Of a DNA stretch of 64,000 nucleotides, positions 27,480-39,343 are shown piece by piece. The number at the start of each line of letters is the position of its first letter. The first letter of the stretch is position 1. The stretch is from Pisolithus tinctorius (lineage: Eukaryota; Basidiomycota; Agaricomycetes; Boletales; Pisolithaceae). Below the pieces are notes generated by a model. That model searched no databases and was not told where the DNA came from. It saw only the letters and a program-made list of their open reading frames with translations. Location of the stretch: positions 806,001 to 870,000 of the forward strand of contig JANFAH010000016.1 of the NCBI GenBank assembly GCA_024663395.1, in the 5' to 3' direction. The translations under genes were made by a program, and so were the position numbers.

Positions 27480-28215
27480 TAGTGCTCTCTCCTCGATCTT
27501 TACTGGTCATTCTTCAGATACTGAGTTCCTGTGTGTCAACAAGCCTTCCTCGAGTGTGGACTCCCCAGACTCGAGAGCTACCTTAGGCTCTCGCTGTTGC
27601 TTTGCTTGTTAAGCTATATGTGGGATGGGTCAACGCCTCATCCTACAAAGCGAGAGGTAATGCCGACTGACCGCAATATAAACCGCACAAGTCACGATAA
27701 TCCCGGTCCCGTGAAATGATAAGAAAGATGGCACGGTCTTGAAAAAAAAAGATCTCTAGTACATTAACAAAGATCACCTGGACCTAGGCTTCCCTGTCAC
27801 TCCACGAGCAGCAGTCTCGCATTGAAGTCCCACTGTCAAGCATATCTACGAAATCACTTAGAGCTAGTCTACGCCATCAAACCGCGGCAAATCGTGCCCC
27901 TGCGACGAAGCCAAACAAACCTATCAATAGGTTGAGTATACCATAGGTTCCCCGCAAAAAAAAAAAAAATCTGTGGAATAGGAGTTGCGATACCGTATAG
28001 TAACGAGCAGAGGAACCTACCCAATTGTCGATACTACGACACACCACAAGGACAAGTAAGCCATCGAGTGCATCACACGTCACATGTGCTCGTGTTCCGA
28101 TGGCACGAACCGCGATCACTTTTATACGGCACTCAACACTTGGTCGCAAAATCAATAAGTGGGAATGAACACACTTGCGAATGAGACTATCAGTACACCC
28201 ATCGCTAGCACCCTG
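27480..28215 (-). pseudogene. EamA/DMT transporter fragment, unit 3 (3' half)
   Basis: Aligns with about 24040-24830. Readable pieces include LNLLIGLFGFVAG and SIDNWVGSSA, but the helix frames are interrupted, a 15-base A run sits at about 27955-27970, and no 5' half is present. A decayed copy, complementary in extent to the fragment in unit 1. Confidence 0.65.
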
Positions 28216-28289
28216 CATTCAAGTGAAACGTGAACCGCAGCGAGATATGAAGGCGGCTACATCATACAAGGTGGGATGCAACCCGTCCC

Positions 28290-30620
28290 CCGCCCCACGT
28301 TGTCGACTCGCGAAAGGGGTACGGGACAACCGACAGGAAAGCAGCGTACCTGAAGCCCCTATTACGATGATCGTCGTAGATATATTCGTTTGGTGGTTTA
28401 CCTGCATCCACCCAACTCCTGTGATAATAGGAAGAAGAGCGGAACCCTGTCTCTGAAAGACCATGTAAATAGAAGATCGAGCTAATACGTTCACGAAGCA
28501 TCGTGCCCTCCGAATTTTCGGGCTACCTGGGTCTCGATGCGCGTCACAAGGTAATCTGGAATCATTCCCCACATCAAGTGGAAAGGGATAGGTGCACATA
28601 AGGGCAGTGGTCACGGGTGTGTTTCCATAGCAAAGGTGAGATTTCCCCACAGCTGTCAGGTCCACCCGCACCCTACAGATCATGCAGTGGCGAGGTATTA
28701 CTGATTTTTGCCCATTGCGTTGAATCGGCGCTCAGGAAGAACACATGATGAAACCTAACAGCAAATAAAGTTAACGCTGTGCCACTTTGGCAAGACCGTG
28801 TATTCGCCTCCTTTGGTTAGATGACGATTAATGGTGCGTTTGCCAAGTCCACTATCAACGTTCCCGGTGTGCCAATAAGTAGTACTTACATCAACATAGC
28901 ATCCCAAGTCAACCCATTTGGGAATGTAGGTTCCCTTATTCCCTGGTACATTCTGGCTTGGCCGATGACATAGGTAGTGCCGACCACGGAGATTACAGGC
29001 GTTCACATAAAGGAGTCGTATAGAATTGTCGTCAAGTTGCCTTGATGGTTGTAAGTGGAGTGGCATCAACCTGAGGATATAGTTCGGATAGTGACAGTGT
29101 GTAATTCAATTGTTAGTGCTAGCCACTGAACCCAAACCATACATGGTGCACCTCCCACATACGTATACCATCTTTTGATGACGCTGTGATCTTCCCACCG
29201 AACGACAAAGGGTGGCCTCGGTGCGTACGTACTACGCCGTGTCGGGACGTGTGAAGGCTACTAGGCTGGCCGCCATTACGTACCTTGCCAGACTTGTCCG
29301 CCGCATTGAGCGTCACATCGGTCCGGTGGGTTCTCTTCCGGGTAGTGCCACAAGGCAAGTTCAAGTTGTACTAACCCAAGGGCGTCGCCTCAAGCTTCCG
29401 CCTTCCGACTCGGATCTACCTCAAGCAAACACTTCAGGAACAAGCCCTTGTAAAGTTACCGATCATTAGACGAATGATATCTGTTTACCGGTGGAACGGG
29501 TCGGTATTGAATATTGAACCATTGATTTGGACATGGCACTGATATGTTCTACCAATTAGTCTAAATGTTCTATGTGACCTCAGCAGGTATCACACTCTTT
29601 GAGGGCGCGGCGTTCCCATGCTTGCTTCCCTCGCAGTGCCCACGCAGAACGCTCCGTAATAGCGCTCCCCGTCAGCGTTCGCAAGTCTATCCGAGCACAG
29701 CATATCAGTCAAGAGATCTGACGAGTGCGAACCCAGCGTCGACCCCAAAGTATTAATATGAATTAACAGGGAATGCCCACAGTCCCAACTCGATCTTCAT
29801 GATATGGCGCATGGACCAGTTGGCCAGGCCTCAAGGCACCTACGCGAAAAGATTATTCTCAGACTTCGTCAGTACACGATCCACGGACAGGGTTGACGGA
29901 GTCGCAAGTGGTGTCTGAACGTCCTACGAACCAACTTGGCAGGTTCCTCACCCCGAAACTGTCCCCCTCTGTCTCAGGAGGAGGCGCGCAGGCACTACAT
30001 GGACATCCCCCGGACTCGTCGGTGGCTTGCCACGATATACATACATATGACAAACAGATTTTCTACTCCTGCGCAGCACAGGCACATACTGTAAAACCTC
30101 CGACGGTGCCGCGAGCGTTGACGGGAACGGCATATATACAATGTTCAAATGTTCACGCTGACATGTGCCTCTTTTCCAACTTCGAGACCTTCATATTTCA
30201 TCCCCCCCCTCACACGACCTCCGCCAATACATTCAACAACCCGACATGACCCGCAAGAATTCCCGCTGCGGCGCAGTAGGGCGCCAGTCCACAAGAAGGC
30301 TTACATACCATATGAAGTTTACCCTAGCCTACCGTTGTCATATTCGAAGCTGTAATAAGTTATTCGAAGACATGAATGGTCGCGAGTTCCCTCTCACATT
30401 TCACACTTGTGACGTGGCGCCAAATTTAATACCCCCTATCTCTTAGGAAGTAGTCTAAGTGTGCCTGGCGTTTTCCGGGCCCCCAGCCCCATCGCAACGC
30501 ATGACATGTGGGAAGTGGCTGGAACTGGAACTGGAAGGCCGCCATCTCCATGCGCAGCTAGGATTTGAGGAAGTGTCTTTCTGTGTGCGCAATCTATTTA
30601 TCCCTTTGCCAAAAAGATGC
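28290..30620. repeat. repeat part of unit 3
   Basis: Same order of blocks as unit 1, diverged by many small indels and mostly transitions. Contains the second tRNA-like block at 29490-29570 (minus). Confidence 0.65.
29490..29570 (-). repeat. tRNA-like (SINE-like) block, copy 2
   Basis: On the minus strand TTTAGACTAATTGGTAGAAC (box A) is followed by AATGGTTCAATATTC (box B), matching the block at 22768-22843 with a small internal change. Confidence 0.55.
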
Positions 30621-31720
30621 CCCGAGGGCTCCCGAGGGCCAGGCCCAATGCGGGTATTGTAGTGACATGAGTGAAGTGTTGGAAGTGTGTGTGCTACTGC
30701 AGATCGTTTGATCGACAGGAGTAAATGTCCCTCATCACCGCGATCAAATTGCAACTTTGTAAGTACAGGTGTCAAAAATGTCGCACAGCCAAATTTCTCC
30801 GAGCTGTCGGCATCTATCAGTTATGCCATCCTTACAATATTCCAAAATCACCATGCAGGTGTCCTGCATCAGGCTTACGGCTGAAATATTACATTCTATA
30901 CACGATCGAACGGAAAGGCGACGACAACTCGGTTCTTTCTAACATATATCAGTACGGTATGTATATAGGTCAGTGCGAAAACTACTTCTTCCCACCGCCG
31001 TCCTGCAGGCCCGCCTGCTGACGAGGGTTTTGACTACGTTCAGAATGAGGGTGATGGTGAAAAGAAAGGTATACAGCAGAGGGGAGATGACTATTAGCCC
31101 TCCTCTAGAATTAGCAGCGACGGTGGCGAAGAAGCGATCAGAGGGCTGCCTGCCGCAATCGTATATTGACTCCAGGATGATTCGTGTTTCTTTTGAGGGC
31201 GCTTACAGAACGAACCGTCAATAGCAAGAGAATGCGATGTCGGTGCCGCCCGAGTTAAGATAGCAACGCCAATGTAGCGTAGGAAAGGTAGCGCGAGTGC
31301 CGGAGTGCAATCACAATGAACCAGGACGACCGGGGAGAACGATGGAGGCTGAGCATGTACAGTACTATAGTAAAAGACAAGACCGAAAAAAAAAAAAAAA
31401 CGAAGAAAGCAGGATCAGATGAAGGGATTGAGTTGGACGCGAGAATCAGAGCGGTGAGACGAGAAGAGAAGCCGAAAATAAACAGAATTCGATGTTCTAA
31501 AGCACTACTTTTGAATCGACGGGCATCCGAGACCTAGCACCTTGATGCCAGAAGGAGTGAACTCCGCAGTCGTCGCGGTGTAGATACACCACGTAACGTA
31601 AGAGGAGTGGTACCAGGCATGCCGGTCACAATGAGACAGAAAACCCCACCGATAAGACAAAGTATTAACTGCCAGATATCATCCACGGTGAACTCCAGAA
31701 TTAGCCCAAACCGGGCGACG
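30621..31720. other. intergenic stretch, no recognisable gene
   Basis: Lies downstream of the SFP1-like gene and beyond the last repeat unit. Contains a 15-base A run at about 31386-31400. Frames here are Lys/Arg-rich or have no domain. Confidence 0.45.
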
Positions 31721-33562
31721 TCATACTTGAGCGGTGGCATCAGCAGACGCCGCGTACGCCAGCTGCACCTGGATCTGCATAGCTTGTTGCTGAGCTCGCA
31801 TATACTGATGTTGGGCGGAGGTATACATCATCTGTTGTTGGTACTGCTGAGCGTACGTCGGCGTCGAGGGAGTGACAGGTGTTGTCTGACCACTAGCCAT
31901 CGGTGTCGACTGCCGCGAACTTGAGGCGCTCGAGTTCTTGTGTGCGTGTTGCAGACACTCGTGCTGTCCGCTCGCAAGTAGGCTCAGGCCAATCGCCCCG
32001 TGCTCGCCAGAATGTTGGTAGTGATACCGCAGTCCGTTCATGTTTTTGTACCGCCGCTGGCAGTCACCAATCCCACACGCGAAAGGCCGAAGCCGGCGCT
32101 CTGCTTCACGTTCCACTTCGCGCAGTTCGCCCTCGCTGATCATATTGTCCTCATCTCCCGCGGCTTCCCGAGCGGAGCGCTTGCTGGCAAGGAGTGCTTG
32201 CACCTGCTCGAGGTCTTTCGGCGGCGCAAAGTTGCAACTGCCATGCGTCATGTGATACTTCAAGCCGTTGGCTTGCTTGTAACTCTTGTTGCAATTGGGT
32301 TTCGGGCAACGGAACGGCTTCGATAGCAGGAGAGACGATGCGGGACGAGAAAGGGTTGTACTTGCACGGGGACTCGTTTGTTGGGACGTCGCCTTGGAAG
32401 GGGCGGAGGAATCTCTCGACGACTGAGTAGTCGAGGGAGCGGAACTGCGAGTGCTACCTGATGGCGACGGTACACGAGAGGCGGTGGGTGTGTTCGTGGG
32501 AGTATTGGTCGCAGAAAACACAAGGGCGGGAGGGATGCAACTGTACGGACTGGCAGGCTCTTGGGCGCTAGGAGCAGCAACGGGGAGGTGTTCGTCAGAT
32601 ACGGGCAGTGGAGCGGCGCCAGGCATAGATGACGAGTAATCGGAATAACCCGCGTAGCCATTAAATGGTTCCGTGTTGTTAGAAGGGCTATTCCTTGATG
32701 GTGGGAACACCGCTATCGAGTGACCATGTATGGAACGCGTTGGTATGGTTGTGGTGTCAAACGCCGAAACAAGCATATGTTGCGAGCCATCCTTGCCCAA
32801 GTGGGGGAACGAGTGTGACGGATGTGACGACAGGGGCGTTGTAAGGGGCGTATCGGGTGGGGTCGGGCCACCTGAAGATGGTGAACTAGAGTGATCGACA
32901 TCAAGCTCCATATCATCTGGATCGAAACCGCCTTGATTGTAAGAGGCCGCGGGCGGCTGGGTACTCGTCTCAGGGAAGTATGAGATGTGCTGGGTGCGAA
33001 TGGGTTGCGGTTGATGGGCAACGGGTTGCGCGGCCATCCTTGGATGAGGCTGGCCAAACTGGTCGACGACGACGACATGGACCTCCTCGAAATGCTGCAC
33101 GAGGCCATGGAGGTCGTCTATCTGAAGACCGCAGCAAGAGTAGTTCTTACACTGCACCCAAGGGGGGTGAGCCGAGTGAGGAGCGAGGGGGAGGAATGCT
33201 GACTCACCAGTTCGTCCTCGCGATCGAAGGCGCCGAGTGCGGCGTTGAGGATAGAACCTCGGTCGCTCTCTATGGAAGAGGACATCTTGTCGCACCTGAA
33301 GTCACTGGGACTGTGGGAAGTGTCAGTGGGGTCGCGTTGTCGTGTCAGGTTGAACGACTCACTCGAGTGGGCCGAGGAGCTGACCAGGGGAGCAGCCGGG
33401 GTAGAATCGGCTGCCAAACGAACCCGGCTTCCAAGAGATGGGGGAGCCAATGAAGTAGGAGGCTGATATGGCGCTGTTTGGGACTGCGAATGGTTCTGGG
33501 AACATGTGGAAGTCGGAGGGATTAGGGGGCTGGCAAGCAATAGGTTGTGAAGTAGAGTGCAT
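31721..33562 (-). CDS. SFP1-like split-finger C2H2 transcriptional regulator
   Basis: Exons on the minus strand: 33363-33562, 33208-33310, 31721-33151, total 1734 nt, giving 577 aa. All three splice phases close. The start is the ATG at 33560-33562. An N-terminal finger-like segment (CKNYSCCGLQIDDLHGLVQH) begins at residue 102. After a long Ser/Thr/Pro-rich region come two C2H2 fingers separated by roughly 45 residues: CPKPNCNKSYKQANGLKYH and CGIGDCQRRYKNMNGLRYH. That wide gap is the hallmark of Sfp1-type proteins, which in yeasts control ribosome biogenesis and cell size in response to nutrients. A Gln/Met/Tyr-rich low-complexity C-terminus follows. Nuclear localisation is inferred. Fully open. 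Confidence 0.82.
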
Positions 33563-33639
33563 GACTGGGGGGGGGTAAGATAGGTGTACAGATGAGATTA
33601 CAGAGGGATGCAAGGGGAGATGTACGGTAGAATGGTATA

Positions 33640-36007
33640 CACCGGTGGGGACGTAGTTGTTGACGAGGATGACAAGGATGGCTGAGAGAGAGAGGAAGTC
33701 AGCGAGGTGCTTCTCCTTCCGGGTCGCTGGTTTCGTGGCCTCTAATATTCAGACCCTCAACACCGCTGGCCAATCGCAGCCATTATCGGAATGAGTTCCC
33801 ACGATTACATAAACCACCTGCACAGACCGATCACACCACAAACACACACAAACACCACCCGTCCCTTTGATCATGCCGGCACACAGCGGCACACTCCCCC
33901 GGTACTGCCACCGTCGGCTGACGCTAGCCGTCCTTGCTACGGACACATATTCCCCGTACCCCGTTCGCCATCACTGCCATGCATGCACAGCGCTCGCCAA
34001 GGGGGATTGCTACTAGCAGTGACGTCCAATTTCCTACATCTGCAAAACTACCCGAGGGAGTGAGCAGGTTATACCTGCCTCCGTTTGGAAGTGACTTGTC
34101 GTAAGACTCGCTAAGACACTTGTTGGCCAATGAGAAGGCTCGCTCAAGTGCGAAAGAGCTGTTAACAGCCGCGTCGCGTAGCTGTTTCCCAGATGTAGTA
34201 GTAGTCTCCAGCCACTTCCAAATTGTCTGGCATCAATTTCAATTTCTTCCCCATAGTGATCGTCAGATCATCCTTGACATTCCCTTCCCATATATCAGAA
34301 CGAATGTATGTTACTAGCCATAGTGGACTGCCCCTACATAGTAATTTCGCTAGCTTCACCTAGCCGAATCCGCCGACACCATCCAGACCGCAGGAACCAT
34401 TCCCCATTCAACATCCAACTCAGCGAGGACACGAGATCTGAGGTTCACCTGTCAGGTGCTCACCACCCCCATGACCCACTTCTGCGACGTCTCGCACCAC
34501 AGGGATTTGCCTTTGGCACACATGCCATCTGAGATCCGGCCCTAATAGCTCATCACCTGCCAGTGCTACGCCGCAACCGCGAGACAACCTGCAATTCCCC
34601 CCGAGGCCCCTGTGATTGCACGTGGAACTTTCTCCGAGGCATGAGGTGTCGCACACTTTTGTCTGATATCGTACATTTGTAGAATGGACTCTCTGGAATC
34701 CGTAACAGAGATTGTGATCTTGAAGGTTGGTGGTGCCCCCGGTGTAGTACAGACCCTGCCAACGCCCAGAGAAAGTCGGAATTATCACTATTCGTGTACT
34801 GCGATCTCGCTACTACATTTCGCCGACTTGGTTCTAACTGCAGATCGCAACTAACTGACGCCCGCCATGTTGGGAGTTTGCCCCATTTGAAAATCGTATT
34901 GTTGCCACGAGCCAAGGGCCCCGAAAATGCCGCCGCATCTGCTCTCCCAGACTCACCGGAAACCTGTCCCTCTATCGTTGTTTCAACTGTTTGAAACTCT
35001 TCGGGTCGTCCCGCAGGGCGGTGGTATGTTGGCTCTTCAGGGTGACCCTTTCAAGTCCCTTCCCCTTTTCACGTCGTCGTTTCCTAACTCAAATCCCTGA
35101 TCACACTAAATGGAAATTTAACTTGATTTCAAAAGTGTCATGTCATCTCAGTGTCATTCATGGGGGGCCAAAGACCCCCGCGGTGAGATACCAACCCGTC
35201 GCAGTACGTACCCACACCGAACCCAAGCAAATGGTTTCGGTTTCCGCGAATGTATGGACCTCAGCCCACAATCTCGTCAATCCACAGGGTTACCCTCATT
35301 GTGGGCGCAGTATATCCAATCATGACATCGCAAATTGCGAATGTCAGCCCACGTGCCTCGGGGCTCCCGTAATAATAATGGAGGAACTCGCGTCTAGTAA
35401 ATACAACTATAACCTATTTGAACAGCGCGATACGACGACCGATAGACCTTACCTTGTATGTATTCCAGTTCTTCGCGGGTCCAACTATCACCCTGCACCA
35501 AGTGCGCAGTCGACCTATCTGGTGGGGGTACACGTATATACATTGCTGAATGCAGGGCCTAAAATTATACTAGTCGGTCATTGATAAGCACGGAACATGC
35601 CTTGCATTATGATCGGTGCATACTCTCCTGATCCGTGCAGTCCTATCCTACAATTCCCATAGATTTCTCACTCGTCGGTATAACCGGGTGCTGCGGTAGG
35701 TAGGTATGGATAATCGTCATCTAATCTTGTGTGAAGCGACGGAACCGGAGGATCATAAGAAACGAGATACCGGATGTGGATGGATTGAATATGGAACGGA
35801 AGCCTGATCTTGCAAAGAAAAGGAATGCTGAATACCATGGTGTACACGGCAGCGCTCGATTGCTGGCCTCAAGAACGCGGCACAGGATTCATGATTACAG
35901 AACGTCCGACCGCACCACCAGATACTCGAATGCACCTGCCGAAAATCGTAGACTTGGAAAACGAACTTCTCCAGTCTCTCTCTGTCGTTCATCTCGGGTG
36001 CGACTCT
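33640..36007. other. intergenic stretch between SFP1-like gene and Harbinger element
   Basis: Holds the upstream region of the SFP1-like gene (CACA-rich at 33836-33865) and the dispersed fragment at 33924-34250. A 197-codon frame at 34991-35584 begins with TTG and has no recognisable domain. Confidence 0.45.
33924..34250 (-). pseudogene. coding-like fragment, copy 2 of a dispersed pair
   Basis: A minus-strand frame is open from about 34240 to a stop at 33924-33926. It includes TIWKWLETTTTSGKQLRDAA and SFALERAFSLANKCLSES, followed by a Gly/Cys-containing C-terminus. The part at 34078-34200 matches 20278-20410. It reads like a real C-terminal exon, but I do not recognise it, and no upstream exons were found. 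Confidence 0.4.
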
Positions 36008-36097
36008 GGCTCTGAACGGCAGCAACATTTCCGCTTCTTTGTGCAAAACATATGCAAACCAAGTCTGTGCGGAGTTCAGCGGACTTTGAAGTTGATA
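36008..36097 (+). repeat. left terminal inverted repeat of Harbinger element
   Basis: Ninety bases starting GGCTCTGAACGGCAGC and ending AAGTTGATA; the exact reverse complement of 39254-39343. Confidence 0.95.
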
Positions 36098-36253
36098 ATC
36101 GCGGACTGTCTGACTGCAGTATTATCGGTGAGGTGGATATGGGATAAGTCGTGGGTTCGCATGTCGCCTCGACGAAGAGACCTTCTTCATCATCACAAGC
36201 AAGATTGTCCCCAATACCCACCAGCCCGCCGATCACTTCGACTTTGTAACAAG

Positions 36254-37672
36254 ATGGTAGGTAAGGGCTCTGGGTCGAAGGGGGGTGCTGCATCTATCAC
36301 TTCAAACTCTGAGCTTCAACCAAAGGCGCGAGCCTCGTGGAGCCCAGCAGATATTGACATGCTTCTCAATTATGTGGAGGAAAACCGATTCAGAGCAGGT
36401 GATCGCATGGTCCTTCGGGAAGGGCACTTCAATGACCTTCTGCCGCGACTCCCTGTCCAGCCCAATGGCCACCGTAAAACAGCCAAAAATTGTCATGATA
36501 AGTGGGAGAGCGTATGTTTGTCAATTTATCGTTGTATTCAGTGTTACTCATATCATACAAAGCTGAAGCGGGAATACTATGCCGCTTCAGCTGTTGCAGG
36601 GGGATCGGGACAAGCGTATTCAGCAAGCAAAGGTGCTGACGTTGTAACTGAGGCAGGGCAGCTCGTGATGGATGACTTGGTCGAGGTATGTCTAGTTTCT
36701 CTCCTAGTGCGCGAAATGCCTGTATTTTTAACCATTCATAAGAATCGGCCGGACGTTGCCCAGTTCCGAAACACAGGCTTCAAGTACTTGGACCGTATGC
36801 AAGAGTTCGTTCCTCCTGACAAGGCGAGAGGCACCAATGCGCACCACGCCACCGGTGCCCGGCCCCCTGCTCAAATGTCTCAGGTCTCCGCGTCTAAACC
36901 TCCTACCACCATCAAGCAGCCTATCATATCGCCTCAGCCAGCATTGGCGTGGCCTCCCGTTCAATATCACCCATCACCCGCACCGTCACTCGCACAGCTC
37001 ACCTTTGTGCAGTACCAACCCGAGTCTCCGGATCAAACTCAAATCACGCAGATGCGCCGAAACATGGAACCTACCGCAGACACTCCAGCAACACCCGCAG
37101 CACCACTCATCGCGCCATCCGTATTCGTCCCCACAGTCTCCCCCTCATCCATACCCATGTCACCGCCATCTTCGGCAATGGTATCAACCACGTCCGTCAA
37201 TCCGTCATCTAGTATGTCATCTCGTGGCAGGAAGCGCAAGAGTGATGCCACGACTGAGCTGGAACCTACGTCCACGACATCCTCCAGCGTCGCGGGAAGC
37301 TCTGGTTCTCGGAAGCGGCGTTCTCAGGTGGCCACCGTGGCAGACGCTATGCAGGAGATCAAAGGTTTCATGACCAATATGCAAGAGACCTCCGACACGG
37401 CACTTAGCAAGGCCCTTGCCACACTCGAGCCCGCAAGCAAGAGTCGCGATTTAGATGAAGTGTGTAGAATGATATACCAACTGGAGAAGAACCTTTCGCT
37501 GGAGAACCAGATGCGCTTGCAGATGATTTTTGAAGAACATCCCACCTACATCGCGGGTTACAGGAATGCTGCCGCTGTCTCGGCAACACGGAGAATGGTT
37601 TGGGTGAAGATGAGGCTTGAGGCAGTCGGCTTCCAGGTTCCAGAATATGCATGTGTAGTGAGAAATACGTAG
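36254..37672 (+). CDS. Harbinger ORF1, Myb/SANT-like DNA-binding protein
   Basis: The partner protein of PIF/Harbinger transposases, thought to bring the transposase to the nucleus and to the element ends. ATG at 36254. Two likely introns (36512-36562 and 36686-36742) are both multiples of three, so the frame also reads through. Spliced product 436 aa. The Myb/SANT-like domain is near the N-terminus: SWSPADIDMLLNYVEEN, then TAKNCHDKWESLKREYY across the first intron. A long Ser/Pro/Thr-rich middle follows, with a basic patch (GRKRKSD, SRKRRSQ) that could be a nuclear signal, and a charged helical C-terminus. Fully open. Confidence 0.85.
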   Translation: MVGKGSGSKGGAASITSNSELQPKARASWSPADIDMLLNYVEENRFRAGDRMVLREGHFNDLLPRLPVQPNGHRKTAKNCHDKWESVCLSIYRCIQCYSYHTKLKREYYAASAVAGGSGQAYSASKGADVVTEAGQLVMDDLVEVCLVSLLVREMPVFLTIHKNRPDVAQFRNTGFKYLDRMQEFVPPDKARGTNAHHATGARPPAQMSQVSASKPPTTIKQPIISPQPALAWPPVQYHPSPAPSLAQLTFVQYQPESPDQTQITQMRRNMEPTADTPATPAAPLIAPSVFVPTVSPSSIPMSPPSSAMVSTTSVNPSSSMSSRGRKRKSDATTELEPTSTTSSSVAGSSGSRKRRSQVATVADAMQEIKGFMTNMQETSDTALSKALATLEPASKSRDLDEVCRMIYQLEKNLSLENQMRLQMIFEEHPTYIAGYRNAAAVSATRRMVWVKMRLEAVGFQVPEYACVVRNT

Positions 37673-37796
37673 TGTATCCGTACTCCATCAAATTTGTATT
37701 CCGAGTTCTGTGCGCGATCCTGCAATGAAAGCGGGCGATGTATTCACAAGGACGAGTGACAAAAGTACAACATATTGAAAGTAAAACAAAAAATAT

Positions 37797-39190
37797 CTAC
37801 GGCATACCCCGTCTCACGCACTCAGCACGGTAATCGTCCCACATTTGCGCTGCAATCGCGTCACGCAAGGTGTTCATCTGCCTACGTGACTCGGCATTCA
37901 ACGGAGTTTCTTGCAGGCTTCCGACATCAGCATCTTCAGGCACCAGGAGCGGCCCATCGTCTTCATCGTCTGCATCGGGATCCGGAATGTCCACGTCATC
38001 AGGATCATGAAGGCGGATGATATTATGAATGCAACACGCAGCGGCAGGTAAACGGGATTGGACTGCCATGCTATACTCGGGCGGGAAAGTGAGGATACGG
38101 AAGCGTCGCTTGATAATTCCGAAGTTTCGCTCAATATCGTTTCGAAGCATAGCATGGCGAAGATTGAAGAGTTCTTTTCCGTCCTTCGGCCTGTAGGGAA
38201 TGAGTGATAGTCAAATGTACAGACGATGTATTGGTACATACCGGACGTTTGCTCGGCCCCACTCAGCCAGATGATAACGTTGGCCACGGTATGGCACAAG
38301 CAATTGCGGAGTTGATGGAAATCCTGCGTCAGCAAGATAATAGCGACCATCAGGGATCGTGAAATCCTGCAAGCGGGCGTTGTGGTAGACCGTAGCGTCA
38401 GCGGCTGATCCCTCCCAACCTCCGAGAACATATGTAATAACGCCGTCGAACGAGCACGCAACGAGACAATTCTGAGATAGGAATCCTTTGCGATTACGCA
38501 TCAGATCCCGTTCACCTGCCGACGGCACACATGCGATATGTGTGCCATCAAGGGCTCCTATGGCATCCTTGAAGTAAGGAAAAAATTTTGGATTGCTCGC
38601 GATACGACTGGGGATCGGCAAATCGACTCTGGGTAGGCGAACATACGTGGCATATATCGGGCCCTCTGAGAAGGCATGGAGCATTCGTTTGAAATATCTG
38701 GGTAAATCTGTTGTTAGCCAGAGCAAGCATTCAGCGCACCATGCACTCACCGTGATATGGTATCTGTCGAATGTTGGAATCGCTCACCAATATGCCGAGA
38801 AGACAAGCCTGTCACGATTGCATACAAGAATATGGCAAGCTGCTCTTCTAGCGTGACGTTCTTTGAATCCTGAAAGCCCGCTTCACGAAGGATGGATATG
38901 ACCCGGAGAAAGACGTGCTTGTGAAGGCCAAGCTCGGTTCTGATTCGCTCTGGGTGTCCGTTTAGTAATTCATCCAACCAGCCCTGCCCTGAGAGAGCAG
39001 ACGTATGATAGGGTTGACGTGGGGTGCCTTCTTGCATGGATGCCAATGCGACGTAGTACATTGCGAGTAGCATGCCGGTCGTTCTGAAGTTTTGAATCTG
39101 CTGAATGACCGCCAACGTCCGAATAACATCAGAGCGATGATCTTCTTCTTCATCCTCTGCGTCGATAGGGCGATCTTGATCTTCGACCAT
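37797..39190 (-). CDS. PIF/Harbinger DDE transposase
   Basis: Exons on the minus strand: 38751-39190, 38242-38697, 37797-38190; total 1290 nt, giving 429 aa. ATG at 39188-39190. An N-terminal helix-turn-helix contains SRHIGERFQHSTDTISRYF. The DDE_4 nuclease carries its three acidic residues in GALDGTHIACVP, YYLADAGFP and NDIERNFGIIKRRF, in the usual order and spacing. It ends in an Asp-rich tail. Intron phases close exactly and no stop interrupts the frame, so it looks capable of producing an active enzyme. Confidence 0.93.
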
Positions 39191-39253
39191 AGCAGTAGCG
39201 GTATGTCTCGACGATATACGATAAGCAGTCACCTATGCTAGACAGCTGAGTGG

Positions 39254-39343
39254 TATCAACTTCAAAGTCCGCTGAACTCCGCACAGACTTGGTTTGCATA
39301 TGTTTTGCACAAAGAAGCGGAAATGTTGCTGCCGTTCAGAGCC
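39254..39343 (-). repeat. right terminal inverted repeat of Harbinger element
   Basis: Exact reverse complement of 36008-36097 over all 90 bases, followed by TCT. Confidence 0.95.

Larger units (their letters stand above)
20980..30620. repeat. three tandem composite units (EamA transporter segment plus repeat)
   Basis: Unit 1 is about 20980-23840, unit 2 about 24040-27300, unit 3 about 27480-30620, all in the same orientation. Each joins part of an EamA transporter gene (minus strand) to a common repeat. Anchors: the block starting TTTGGTTAGAT is near 22134, 26766 and 28812; GGTCATTCTTCAGA is at about 24050 and 27506; TTCGAAGACATGAATGGTCG is at about 23573 and 30363. In one 100-base comparison (21367 against 25232) I count about 13 transitions and 3 transversions. 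Confidence 0.8.
36008..39343. mobile_element. PIF/Harbinger DNA transposon with 90-bp inverted repeats
   Basis: A 3336-bp element bounded by perfect 90-bp terminal inverted repeats (36008-36097 and 39254-39343) that begin GGCTCTGAACGGC. It encodes a Myb/SANT-like protein on the plus strand and a DDE transposase on the minus strand, convergent with about 120 bases between their stops. This is the standard two-gene content of PIF/Harbinger elements. The three bases outside each end are both TCT, a possible 3-bp target duplication. Both genes are open. Confidence 0.92.

Noticed and set aside
34991..35584. 197-codon plus-strand frame
   Set aside because: It begins with TTG, has no domain, and its composition looks like chance in open intergenic DNA.
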